Shown here in pieces: positions 18,596 through 32,550 of a stretch of DNA of 64,000 nt. The stretch is from Balanoglossus misakiensis (Eukaryota; Hemichordata): contig CM082580.2 in NCBI GenBank assembly GCA_040954595.2, forward strand, positions 558,001 through 622,000. The letters run 5' to 3'. The notes below the pieces were generated by a model that was not told the DNA's origin, did not search any database, and saw nothing but the letters and a program-made list of their open reading frames with translations. A program made the position numbers and the translations under genes. The stretch's first letter is position 1. Each line of letters starts with the position of its first letter.

Positions 18596-20690
18596 TTTTT
18601 TGATGATTTTCCCCCAATGTTTTTTTTCAAAATCGACGAAATTTTGAGATTTTGCAAAGTCGAAAATTTGTCATTTTTTGATGATTTTTACCCATGATTT
18701 TTTTTCAAAAATCGACGAAATTTTTAGATTTTGCAAAGTCGAAAATGTGTCATTTTTTGATGATTTTCACCCATGATTTTTTTTCAAAAATCGACGAAAT
18801 TTTAAGATTTTGCAAAGTCGAAAATTTGTCATTTTTTGATGATTTTCACCCATGTTTTTTTTTTAAAAATCGACGAACCTATGATTTTTTTCAAAATCGA
18901 CGAAATTGTGTGATTTTGCAAAGTCGAAAATTTTGTCATTTTTTGATGATTTTCAACCATGATTTTTTTTCAAAAATCGACGAAATTTTGAGATTTTGCA
19001 CAGTCGAAAATTTGTCATTTTTTGATGATTTTCACCCATGATTTTTTTCAAAAATCGACGAAATGTTGAGATTTTGCAAAGTCGAAAATTTGTCATTTTT
19101 TGATGATTTTCTCCCATGATTTTTTTCAAAAATCGACAAAATTGTGAGATTTTGCAAAGTCGAAAATTTGTCATTTTTTGATGATTTTCACCCATGTTTT
19201 TTTTTTAAAATCGACGAACCTATGATTTTTTTCAAAATCGACGAAATTTTGAGATTTTGCAAAGTCGAAAATTTGTCATTTTTTGATGATTTTCACCCAT
19301 GATTTTTTTCAAAAATCGACGAAATGTTGAGATTTTGCAAAGTCGAAAATTTGTAATTTTTTGATGATTTTCCCCCAATGGTTTTTTTTTCAAAATCGAC
19401 GAAATTTTGAGATTTTGCAAAGTCGAAAATTTGTCATTTTTTGATGATTTTCCCCCAATGGTTTTTTTCAAAATCGACGAAATTTTGAGATTTTGCAAAG
19501 TCGAAAATTTGTCATTTTTTGATGATTTTCCCCCATGTTTTTTTTTTAAAATGGACGAAATGTTGAGATTTTGCAAAGTCGAAAATTTGTCATTTTTTGA
19601 TGATTTTCACCCATGATTTTTTTCAAAAATCGACGAAATTGTGAGATTTTGCAAAGTCAAAAATTTGTCATTTTTTGATGATTTTCACCCATGTTTTTTT
19701 TTAAAAAAAACGACGAACCTATGATTTTTTTCAAAATCGACGAAATTTTGAGATTTTGCAAAGTCGAAAATTTGTCATTTTTTGATGATTTTCACCCATG
19801 ATTTTTTTCAAAAATCGACGAAATGTTGAGATTTTGCAAAGTCGAAAATTTGTCATTTTTTGATGATTTTCACCCATGATTTTTTTCAAAAATCGACGAA
19901 ATGTTGAGATTTTGCAAAGTCGAAAATTTGTCATTTTTTGATGATTTTCTCCCATGATTTTTTTTAAAAATCGACGAAATTGTGAGATTTTGCAAAGTCG
20001 AAAATTTGTCATTTTTTGATGATTTTCACCCATGTTTTTTTTTTTTAAATCGACGAACCTATGATTTTTTTCAAAATCGACGAAATTTTGAGATTTTGCA
20101 AAGTCGAAAATTTGTCATTTTTTGATGATTTTCTCCCATGATTTTTTTCAAAAATCGACAAAATTGTGAGATTTTGCAAAGTCGAAAATTTGTCATTTTT
20201 TGATGATTTTCACCCATGTTTTTTTTTTAAAATCGACGAACCTATGATTTTTTTCAAAATCGACGAAATTTTGAGATTTTGCAAAGTCGAAAATTTGTCA
20301 TTTTTTGATTATTTTCACCCATGATTTTTTTCAAAAATCGACGAAATGTTGAGATTTTGCAAAGTCGAAAATTTGTAATTTTTTGATGATTTTCCCCCAA
20401 TGGTTTTTTTTCAAAATCGACGAAATGTTGAGATTTTGCAAAGTCGAAAATTTGTAATTTTTTGATGATTTTCCCCCAATGGTTTTTTTTCAAAATCGAC
20501 GAAATTTTGAGATTTTGCAAAGTCGAAAATTTGTCATTTTTTGATGATTTTCCCCCAATGGTTTTTTTCAAAATCGACGAAATTTTGAGATTTTGCAAAG
20601 TCGAAAATTTGTCATTTTTTGATGATTTTCCCCCATGTTTTTTTTTTAAAATGGACGAAATTTTGAGATTTTGCAAAGTCGAAAATTTGT
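18596..20690. repeat. Satellite, segment preceding the 2,928 bp higher-order repeat
   Basis: Monomers include a cccccaatggttttttt type, aaaatggacgaaatt units and alternating gaaatgttgag / gaaattgtgag types. The 1,100 bp block starting near 19731 is the first member of the 1.1 kb series that continues from 20831. Confidence 0.9.
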
Positions 20691-23600
20691 CATTTTTTGA
20701 TGATTTTCACCCATGATTTTTTTCAAAAATCGACGAAATTGTGAGATTTTGCAAAGTCAAAAATTTGTCATTTTTTGATGATTTTCACCCATGTTTTTTT
20801 TTAAAAAAAACGACGAACCTATGATTTTTTTCAAAATCGACGAAATTTTGAGATTTTGCAAAGTCGAAAATTTGTCATTTTTTGATGATTTTCACCCATG
20901 ATTTTTTTCAAAAATCGACGAAATGTTGAGATTTTGCAAAGTCGAAAATTTGTCATTTTTTGATGATTTTCACCCATGATTTTTTTCAAAAATCGACGAA
21001 ATGTTGAGATTTTGCAAAGTCGAAAATTTGTCATTTTTTGATGATTTTCTCCCATGATTTTTTTTAAAAATCGACGAAATTGTGAGATTTTGCAAAGTCG
21101 AAAATTTGTCATTTTTTGATGATTTTCACCCATGTTTTTTTTTTTTAAATCGACGAACCTATGATTTTTTTCAAAATCGACGAAATTTTGAGATTTTGCA
21201 AAGTCGAAAATTTGTCATTTTTTGATGATTTTCTCCCATGATTTTTTTCAAAAATCGACAAAATTGTGAGATTTTGCAAAGTCGAAAATTTGTCATTTTT
21301 TGATGATTTTCACCCATGTTTTTTTTTAAAATCGACGAACCTATGATTTTTTTCAAAATCGACGAAATTTTGAGATTTTGCAAAGTCGAAAATTTGTCAT
21401 TTTTTGATTATTTTCACCCATGATTTTTTTCAAAAATCGACGAAATGTTGAGATTTTGCAAAGTCGAAAATTTGTAATTTTTTGATGATTTTCCCCCAAT
21501 GGTTTTTTTTCAAAATCGACGAAATGTTGAGATTTTGCAAAGTCGAAAATTTGTAATTTTTTGATGATTTTCCCCCAATGGTTTTTTTTCAAAATCGACG
21601 AAATTTTGAGATTTTGCAAAGTCGAAAATTTGTCATTTTTTGATGATTTTCCCCCAATGGTTTTTTTCAAAATCGACGAAATTTTGAGATTTTGCAAAGT
21701 CGAAAATTTGTCATTTTTTGATGATTTTCCCCCATGTTTTTTTTTTAAAATGGACGAAATTTTGAGATTTTGCAAAGTCGAAAATTTGTCATTTTTTGAT
21801 GATTTTCACCCATGATTTTTTTCAAAAATCGACGAAATTGTGAGATTTTGCAAAGTCAAAAATTTGTCATTTTTTGATGATTTTCACCCATGTTTTTTTT
21901 TTAAAAAAACGACGAACCTATGATTTTTTTCAAAATCGACGAAATTTTGAGATTTTGCAAAGTCGAAAATTTGTCATTTTTTGATGATTTTCACCCATGA
22001 TTTTTTTCAAAAATCGACGAAATGTTGAGATTTTGCAAAGTCGAAAATTTGTCATTTTTTGATGATTTTCACCCATGATTTTTTTCAAAAATCGACGAAA
22101 TGTTGAGATTTTGCAAAGTCGAAAATTTGTCATTTTTTGATGATTTTCTCCCATGATTTTTTTCAAAAATCGACGAAATTGTGAGATTTTGCAAAGTCGA
22201 AAATTTGTCATTTTTTGATGATTTTCACCCATGTTTTTTTTTTTTAAATCGACGAACCTATGATTTTTTTCAAAATCGACGAAATTTTGAGATTTTGCAA
22301 AGTCGAAAATTTGTCATTTTTTGATGATTTTCACCCATGATTTTTTTCAAAAATCGACGAAATGTTGAGATTTTGCAAAGTCGATAATTTTGTCATTTTT
22401 TGATAATTTTCAACCATATTATTTTTCAAAAACCGACGAAATTTTGAGATTTTGCATAGACGAAAATTTGTCATTTTTTGATGATTTTCACCCATGATTT
22501 TTTCAAAAATTGACGAAATTTTGAGATTTGCAAAGTCGAAAATTTGTCATTTTTTGATGATTTTCCCCCAATGGTTTTTTTCAAAATCGACGAAATTTTG
22601 AGATTTTGCAAAGTCGAAAATTTGTCATTTTTTGATGATTTTCCCCCATGTTTTTTTTTTAAAATGGACGAAATTTTGAGATTTTGCAAAGTCGAAAATT
22701 TGTCATTTTTTGATGATTTTCACCCATGATTTTTTTCAAAAATCGACGAAATTGTGAGATTTTGCAAAGTCAAAAATTTGTCATTTTTTGATGATTTTCA
22801 CCCATGTTTTTTTTTAAAAAAAACGACGAACCTATGATTTTTTTCAAAATCGACGAAATTTTGAGATTTTGCAAAGTCGAAAATTTGTCATTTTTTGATG
22901 ATTTTCACCCATGATTTTTTTCAAAAATCGACGAAATGTTGAGATTTTGCAAAGTCGAAAATTTGTCATTTTTTGATGATTTTCACCCATGATTTTTTTC
23001 AAAAATCGACGAAATGTTGAGATTTTGCAAAGTCGAAAATTTGTCATTTTTTGATGATTTTCTCCCATGATTTTTTTCAAAAATCGACGAAATTGTGAGA
23101 TTTTGCAAAGTCGAAAATTTGTCATTTTTTGATGATTTTCACCCATGTTTTTTTTTTTTAAATCGACGAACCTATGATTTTTTTCAAAATCGACGAAATT
23201 TTGAGATTTTGCAAAGTCGAAAATTTGTCATTTTTTGATGATTTTCACCCATGATTTTTTTCAAAAATCGACGAAATGTTGAGATTTTGCAAAGTCGATA
23301 ATTTTGTCATTTTTTGATGATTTTCAACCATATTATTTTTCAAAAACCGACGAAATTTTGAGATTTTGCATAGACGAAAATTTGTCATTTTTTGATGATT
23401 TTCACCCATGATTTTTTCAAAAATTGACGAAATTTTGAGATTTTGCAAAGTCGAAAATTTGTCATTTTTTGATGATTTTCACCCATGATTTTTTTCAAAA
23501 ATCGACGAAATGTTGAGATTTTGCAAAGTCGAAAATTTGTAATTTTTTGATGATTTTCACCCATGATTTTTTTCAAAAATCGACGAAATGTTGAGATTTT

Positions 23601-26600
23601 GCAAAGTCGAAAATTTGTAATTTTTTGATGATTTTCACCCATGATTTTTTTCAAAAATCGACGAAATTGTGAGATTTTGCAAAGTCAAAAATTTGTCATT
23701 TTTTGATGATTTTCACCCATGTTTTTTTTTAAAAAAAACGACGAACCTATGATTTTTTTCAAAATCGACGAAATTTTGAGATTTTGCAAAGTCGAAAATT
23801 TGTCATTTTTTGATGATTTTCACCCATGATTTTTTTCAAAAATCGACGAAATGTTGAGATTTTGCAAAGTCGAAAATTTGTCATTTTTTGATGATTTTCA
23901 CCCATGATTTTTTTCAAAAATCGACGAAATGTTGAGATTTTGCAAAGTCGAAAATTTGTCATTTTTTGATGATTTTCTCCCATGATTTTTTTTAAAAATC
24001 GACGAAATTGTGAGATTTTGCAAAGTCGAAAATTTGTCATTTTTTGATGATTTTCACCCATGTTTTTTTTTTTTAAATCGACGAACCTATGATTTTTTTC
24101 AAAATCGACGAAATTTTGAGATTTTGCAAAGTCGAAAATTTGTCATTTTTTGATGATTTTCTCCCATGATTTTTTTCAAAAATCGACAAAATTGTGAGAT
24201 TTTGCAAAGTCGAAAATTTGTCATTTTTTGATGATTTTCACCCATGTTTTTTTTTAAAATCGACGAACCTATGATTTTTTTCAAAATCGACGAAATTTTG
24301 AGATTTTGCAAAGTCGAAAATTTGTCATTTTTTGATTATTTTCACCCATGATTTTTTTCAAAAATCGACGAAATGTTGAGATTTTGCAAAGTCGAAAATT
24401 TGTAATTTTTTGATGATTTTCCCCCAATGGTTTTTTTTCAAAATCGACGAAATGTTGAGATTTTGCAAAGTCGAAAATTTGTAATTTTTTGATGATTTTC
24501 CCCCAATGGTTTTTTTTCAAAATCGACGAAATTTTGAGATTTTGCAAAGTCGAAAATTTGTCATTTTTTGATGATTTTCCCCCAATGGTTTTTTTCAAAA
24601 TCGACGAAATTTTGAGATTTTGCAAAGTCGAAAATTTGTCATTTTTTGATGATTTTCCCCCATGTTTTTTTTTTAAAATGGACGAAATTTTGAGATTTTG
24701 CAAAGTCGAAAATTTGTCATTTTTTGATGATTTTCACCCATGATTTTTTTCAAAAATCGACGAAATTGTGAGATTTTGCAAAGTCAAAAATTTGTCATTT
24801 TTTGATGATTTTCACCCATGTTTTTTTTTTAAAAAAACGACGAACCTATGATTTTTTTCAAAATCGACGAAATTTTGAGATTTTGCAAAGTCGAAAATTT
24901 GTCATTTTTTGATGATTTTCACCCATGATTTTTTTCAAAAATCGACGAAATGTTGAGATTTTGCAAAGTCGAAAATTTGTCATTTTTTGATGATTTTCAC
25001 CCATGATTTTTTTCAAAAATCGACGAAATGTTGAGATTTTGCAAAGTCGAAAATTTGTCATTTTTTGATGATTTTCTCCCATGATTTTTTTCAAAAATCG
25101 ACGAAATTGTGAGATTTTGCAAAGTCGAAAATTTGTCATTTTTTGATGATTTTCACCCATGTTTTTTTTTTTTAAATCGACGAACCTATGATTTTTTTCA
25201 AAATCGACGAAATTTTGAGATTTTGCAAAGTCGAAAATTTGTCATTTTTTGATGATTTTCACCCATGATTTTTTTCAAAAATCGACGAAATGTTGAGATT
25301 TTGCAAAGTCGATAATTTTGTCATTTTTTGATAATTTTCAACCATATTATTTTTCAAAAACCGACGAAATTTTGAGATTTTGCATAGACGAAAATTTGTC
25401 ATTTTTTGATGATTTTCACCCATGATTTTTTCAAAAATTGACGAAATTTTGAGATTTGCAAAGTCGAAAATTTGTCATTTTTTGATGATTTTCCCCCAAT
25501 GGTTTTTTTCAAAATCGACGAAATTTTGAGATTTTGCAAAGTCGAAAATTTGTCATTTTTTGATGATTTTCCCCCATGTTTTTTTTTTAAAATGGACGAA
25601 ATTTTGAGATTTTGCAAAGTCGAAAATTTGTCATTTTTTGATGATTTTCACCCATGATTTTTTTCAAAAATCGACGAAATTGTGAGATTTTGCAAAGTCA
25701 AAAATTTGTCATTTTTTGATGATTTTCACCCATGTTTTTTTTTTAAAAAAACGACGAACCTATGATTTTTTTCAAAATCGACGAAATTTTGAGATTTTGC
25801 AAAGTCGAAAATTTGTCATTTTTTGATGATTTTCACCCATGATTTTTTTCAAAAATCGACGAAATGTTGAGATTTTGCAAAGTCGAAAATTTGTCATTTT
25901 TTGATGATTTTCACCCATGATTTTTTTCAAAAATCGACGAAATGTTGAGATTTTGCAAAGTCGAAAATTTGTCATTTTTTGATGATTTTCTCCCATGATT
26001 TTTTTCAAAAATCGACGAAATTGTGAGATTTTGCAAAGTCGAAAATTTGTCATTTTTTGATGATTTTCACCCATGTTTTTTTTTTTTAAATCGACGAACC
26101 TATGATTTTTTTCAAAATCGACGAAATTTTGAGATTTTGCAAAGTCGAAAATTTGTCATTTTTTGATGATTTTCACCCATGATTTTTTTCAAAAATCGAC
26201 GAAATGTTGAGATTTTGCAAAGTCGATAATTTTGTCATTTTTTGATGATTTTCAACCATATTATTTTTCAAAAACCGACGAAATTTTGAGATTTTGCATA
26301 GACGAAAATTTGTCATTTTTTGATGATTTTCACCCATGATTTTTTCAAAAATTGACGAAATTTTGAGATTTTGCAAAGTCGAAAATTTGTCATTTTTTGA
26401 TGATTTTCACCCATGATTTTTTTCAAAAATCGACGAAATGTTGAGATTTTGCAAAGTCGAAAATTTGTAATTTTTTGATGATTTTCACCCATGATTTTTT
26501 TCAAAAATCGACGAAATGTTGAGATTTTGCAAAGTCGAAAATTTGTAATTTTTTGATGATTTTCACCCATGATTTTTTTCAAAAATCGACGAAATTGTGA

Positions 26601-26615
26601 GATTTTGCAAAGTCG
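20690..26615. repeat. Two copies of a 2,928 bp higher-order satellite repeat (1,099 + 914 + 915)
   Basis: The same four-monomer block begins at 19731, 20831, 21930, 22844, 23759, 24858 and 25772. The spacings are 1100, 1099, 914, 915, 1099 and 914. Positions 20831, 21930 and 22844 therefore map to 23759, 24858 and 25772 at a constant 2,928 bp. The second copy diverges near 26615 (gtcgataattt instead of gtcaaaaattt). Confidence 0.92.
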
Positions 26616-29600
26616 ATAATTTGTCATTTTTTGATGATTTTCCCCCAATGTTTTTTTTCAAAATCGACGAAATTTTGAGATTTTGCAAAGTCGAAAATTT
26701 TCTCATTTTTTGATGATTTTCCCCCATGTTTTTTTTTTAAAATGGACGAAATTTTGAGATTTTGCAAAGTCGAAAATTTGTCATTTTTTGATGATTTTCA
26801 CCCATGATTTTTTTCAAAAATCGACGAAATGTTGAGATTTTGCAAAGTCGAAAATTTGTAATTTTTTGATGATTTTCACCCATGATTTTTTTTCAAAAAT
26901 CGACGAAATTGTGAGATTTTGCAAAGTCGATAATTTTGTCATTTTTTGATGATTTTCAACCATATTATTTTTCAAAAACCGACGAAATTTTGAGATTTTG
27001 CATAGACGAAAATTTGTCATTTTTTGATGATTTTCACCCATGATTTTTTTCAAAAATCGATGAAATGTTGAGATTTTGCAAAGTCGAAAATTTGTCATTT
27101 TTTGATGATTTTCCCCCATGTTTTTTTTTTAAAATGGACGAAATTTTGAGATTTTGCAAAGTCGATAATTTGTCATTTTTTGATGATTTTCCCCCAATGG
27201 TTTTTTTCAAAATCGACGAAATTTTGAGATTTTGCAAAGTCGATAATTTGTCATTTTTTGATGATTATCACCCATGATTTTTTTCAAAAATCGACGAAAT
27301 TTTTAGATTTTGCAAAGTCGAAAATGTGTCATTTTTTGATGATTTTCACCCATGATTTTTATTCAAAAATGGACGAAATTTTGAGATTTTGCAAAGACGA
27401 AAATTTGTCATTTTTTGATGATTTTCAACCATGATTTTTTTTCAAAAATCGATGAAATGTTGAGATTTTGCAAAGTCGAAAATTTGTCATTTTTTGATGA
27501 TTTTCACCCATGATTTTTTTCAAAAATTGACGAAATTTTGAGATTTTGCAAAGTCGAAAATTTGTCATTTTTTGATGATTTTCACCCATGATTTTTTTCA
27601 AAAATTGACGAAATTTTGAGATTTTGCAAAGTCGAAAATTTGTCATTTTTTGATGATTTTCACCCATGATTTTTTTAAAAAATCGACGAAATGTTGAGAT
27701 TTTGCAAAGTCGAAAATTTGTAATTTTTTGATGATTTTCACCCATGATTTTTTTCAAAAATCGACGAAATTGTGAGATTTTGCAAAGTCGATAATTTGTC
27801 ATTTTTTGATGATTTTCACCCATGATTTTTTTCAAAAATCGACGAAATGTTGAGATTTTGCAAAGTCGAAAATTTGTCATTTTTTGATGATTTTCACCCA
27901 TGTTTTTTTTTTTAATTCGACGAACCTATGATTTTTTTCAAAATCGACGAAATTTTGAGATTTTGCAAAGTCGAAAATTTTCTCATTTTTTGATGATTTT
28001 CCCCAATGTTTTTTTTTTAAAATGGACGAAATTTTGAGATTTTGCAAAGTCAAAAATTTGTCATTTTTTGATGATTTTCACCCATGATTTTTTTCAAAAA
28101 TCGACGAAATGTTGAGATTTTGCAAAGTCGAAAATTTGTCATTTTTTGATGATTTTCACCCATATTATTTTTCAAAAACCGACGAAATTTTGAGATTTAG
28201 CAAAGACGAAAATTTGTCATTTTTTGATGATTTTCACCCATGTTTTTTTTTAGAAATCGACGAACCTATGATTTTTTCAAAAATTGACGAAATTTTGAGA
28301 TTTTGCGAAGTCGAAAATTTGTCATTTTTTGATGATTTTCACCCATGATTTTTTTCAAAAATCGACGAAATTTTGAGATTTTGCAAAGTCGAAAATTTGT
28401 CATTTTTTGATGATTTTCACCCATGTTTTTTTTTAGAAATCGACGAACCTATGATTTTTTTCAAAATCGACGAAATTTTGTGATTTTACAAAGTCGAAAA
28501 TTTTGTCATTTTTTGATGATTTTCAACCATGATTTTTTTCAAAAATCGACGAAATTTTTAGATTTTGCAAAGTCGAAAATGTGTCATTTTTTGATGATTT
28601 TCACCCATGATTTTTATTCAAAAATGGACGAAATTTTGAGATTTGCAAAGTCGAAAATTTGTCATTTTTTGATGATTTTCCCCCAATGGTTTTTTTCAAA
28701 ATCGACGAAATTTTGAGATTTTGCAAAGTCGAAAATTTGTCATTTTTTGATGATTTTCCCCCATGTTTTTTTTTTAAAATGGACGAAATTTTGAGATTTT
28801 GCAAAGTCGAAAATTTGTCATTTTTTGATGATTTTCACCCATGATTTTTTTCAAAAATCGACGAAATTGTGAGATTTTGCAAAGTCAAAAATTTGTCATT
28901 TTTTGATGATTTTCACCCATGTTTTTTTTTAAAAATCGACGAAATGTTGAGATTTTGCAAAGTCGAAAATTTGTAATTTTTTGATGATTTTCACCCATGA
29001 TTTTTTTCAAAAATCGACGAAATGTTGAGATTTTGCAAAGTCGAAAATTTGTAATTTTTTGATGATTTTCACCCATGATTTTTTTCAAAAATCGACGAAA
29101 TTGTGAGATTTTGCAAAGTCGATAATTTGTCATTTTTTGATGATTTTCCCCCAATGTTTTTTTTCAAAATCGACGAAATTTTGAGATTTTGCAAAGTCGA
29201 AAATTTTCTCATTTTTTGATGATTTTCCCCCATGTTTTTTTTTTAAAATGGACGAAATTTTGAGATTTTGCAAAGTCGAAAATTTGTCATTTTTTGATGA
29301 TTTTCACCCATGAATTTTTTCAAAAATCGACGAAATGTTGAGATTTTGCAAAGTCGAAAATTTGTAATTTTTTGATGATTTTCACCCATAATTTTTTTTC
29401 AAAAATCGACGAAATTGTGAGATTTTGCAAAGTCGATAATTTTGTCATTTTTTGATGATTTTCAACCATATTATTTTTCAAAAACCGACGAAATTTTGAG
29501 ATTTTGCATAGACGAAAATTTGTCATTTTTTGATGATTTTTACCCCTGATTTTTTCAAAAATTGACGAAATTTTGAGATTTTGCGAAGTCGAAAATTTGT

Positions 29601-32550
29601 CATTTTTTGATGATTTTCACCCATGATTTTTTTCAAAAATCGACGAAATTTTGAGATTTTGCAAAGTCGAAAATTTGTCATTTTTTGATGATTTTCACCC
29701 ATGTTTTTTTTAGAAATCGACGAACCTATGATTTTTTTCAAAATCGACGAAATTTTGTGATTTTACAAAGTCGAAAATTTTGTCATTTTTTGATGATTTT
29801 CAACCATGATTTTTTTCAAAAATCGACGAAATTTTTAGATTTTGCAAAGTCGAAAATGTGTCATTTTTTGATGATTTTCACCCATGATTTTTATTCAAAA
29901 ATGGACGAAATTTTGAGATTTGCAAAGTCGAAAATTTGTCATTTTTTGATGATTTTCCCCCAATGGTTTTTTTCAAAATCGACGAAATTTTGAGATTTTG
30001 CAAAGTCGAAAATTTGTCATTTTTTGATGATTTTCCCCCATGTTTTTTTTTTAAAATGGACGAAATTTTGAGATTTTGCAAAGTCGAAAATTTGTCATTT
30101 TTTGATGATTTTCACCCATGATTTTTTTCAAAAATCGACGAAATTGTGAGATTTTGCAAAGTCGAAAATTTGTCATTTTTTGATGATTTTCACCCATGTT
30201 TTTTTTTTAAATCGACGAACCTATGATTTTTTTCAAAATCGACGAACTTTTGAGATTTTGCAAAGTCGAAAATTTTCTCATTTTTTGATGATTTTCCCCC
30301 ATGTTTTTTTTTTAAAATGGACGAAATTTTGAGATTTTGCAAAGTCGAAAATTTGTCATTTTTTGATGATTTTCACCCATGATTTTTTTTCAAAAATCGA
30401 CGAAATTGTGAGATTTTGCAAAGTCGATAATTTTGTCATTTTTTGATGATTTTCAACCATATTATTTTTCAAAAACCGACGAAATTTTGAGATTTTGCAA
30501 AGACGAAAATTTGTCATTTTTTGATGATTTTCACCCATGATTTTTTCAAAAATTGACGAAATGTTGAGATTTTGCAAAGTCGAAAATTTGTAATTTTTTG
30601 ATGATTTTCACCCATGATTTTTTTCAAAAATCGACGAAATTGTGAGATTTTGCAAAGTCGAAAATTTGTCATTTTTTGATGATTTTCACCCATGATTTTT
30701 TTCAAAAATCGACGAAATGTTGAGATTTTGCAAAGTCGAAAATTTGTCATTTTTTGATGATTTTCTCCCATGATTTTTTTCAAAAATCGACGAAATTGTG
30801 AGATTTTGCAAAGTCGAAAATTTGTCATTTTTTGATGATTTTCACCCATGTTTTTTTTTTTAAATCGACGAACCTATGATTTTTTTCAAAATCGACGAAA
30901 TTTTGAGATTTTGCAAAGTCGAAAATTTTCTCATTTTTTGATGATTTTCCCCCATGTTTTTTTTTTAAAATGGACGAAATTTTGAGATTTTGCAAAGTCG
31001 AAAATTTGTCATTTTTTGATGATTTTCACCCATGATTTTTTTCAAAAATCGACGAAATGTTGAGATTTTGCAAAGTCGAAAATTTGTCATTTTTTGATGA
31101 TTTTCACCCATATTATTTTTCAAAAACCGACGAAATTTTGAGATTTAGCAAAGACGAAAATTTGTCATTTTTTGATGATTTTTACCCCTGATTTTTTCAA
31201 AAATTGACGAAATTTTGAGATTTTGCGAAGTCGAAAATTTGTCATTTTTTGATGATTTTCACCCATGATTTTTTTCAAAAATCGACGAAATTTTGAGATT
31301 TTGCAAAGTCGAAAATTTGTCATTTTTTGATGATTTTCACCAATGTTTTTTTTTAGAAATCGACGAACCTATGATTTTTTTCAAAATCGACGAAATTTTG
31401 TGATTTTACAAAGTCGAAAATTTTGTCATTTTTTGATGATTTTCAACCATGATTTTTTTCAAAAATCGACGAAATTTTTAGATTTTGCAAAGTCGAAAAT
31501 TTGTCATTTTTTGATGATTTACACCCATGATTTTTATTCAAAAATGGACGAAATTTTGAGATTTTGCAAAGACGAAAATTTGTCATTTTTTGATGATTTA
31601 CACCCATGATTTTTTTTCAAAAATCGACGAAATTTTGAGATTTTGCAAAGACGAAAATTTGTCATTTTTTGATGATTTTCACCCATGATTTTTATTCAAA
31701 AATGGACGAAATTTTGAGATTTTGCAAAGACGAAAATTTGTCATTTTTTGATGATTTACACCCATGATTTTTTTCAAAATCGACGAAATTTTGTGATTTT
31801 ACAAAGTCGAAAATTTTGTCATTTTTTGATGATTTTCAACCATGATTTTTTTCAAAAATTCGACGAAATTTTTAGATATTGCAAAGTCGAAAATTTGTCA
31901 TTTTTTGATGATTTACACCCATGATTTTTATTCAAAAATGGACGAAATTTTGAGATTTTGCAAAGACGAAAATTTGTCATTTTTTGATGATTTACACCCA
32001 TGATTTTTTTCAAAAATCGACGAAATTTTTAGATTTTGCAAAGTCGAAAATTTGTCATTTTTTGATGATTTTCACCCATGATTTTTATTCAAAAATGGAC
32101 GAAATTTTGAGATTTTGCAAAGACGAAAATTTGTCATTTTTTGATGATTTACACCCATGATTTTTTTTCAAAAATCGACGAAATTTTGAGATTTTGCAAA
32201 GTCGAAAATTTGTCATTTTTTGATGATTTTCACCCATGATTTTTTTCAAAAATCGACGAAATGTTGAGATTTTGCAAAGTCGAAAATTTGTCATTTTTTG
32301 ATGATTTTCTCCCATGATTTTTTTCAAAAATCGACGAAATTGTGAGATTTTGCAAAGTCGAAAATTTGTCATTTTTTGATGATTTTCACCCATGTTTTTT
32401 TTTTAAATCGACGAACCTATGATTTTTTTCAAAATCGACGAAATTTTGAGATTTTGCAAAGTCGAAAATATTCTCATTTTTTGATGATTTTCCCCCATGT
32501 TTTTTTTTTAAAATGGACGAAATTTTGAGATTTTGCAAAGTCGAAAATTT
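26615..32550. repeat. Satellite with a 1,277 bp local repeat
   Basis: Mixed monomers are present. The segments around 28423-28804 and 29700-30081 match at a 1,277 bp shift and contain a long unit, a phase-shortened gagatttgcaaag unit and the cccccaatgg unit. Units with gattttacaaagtcg and gatttacaccc variants cluster at 31340-32150. Confidence 0.88.
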
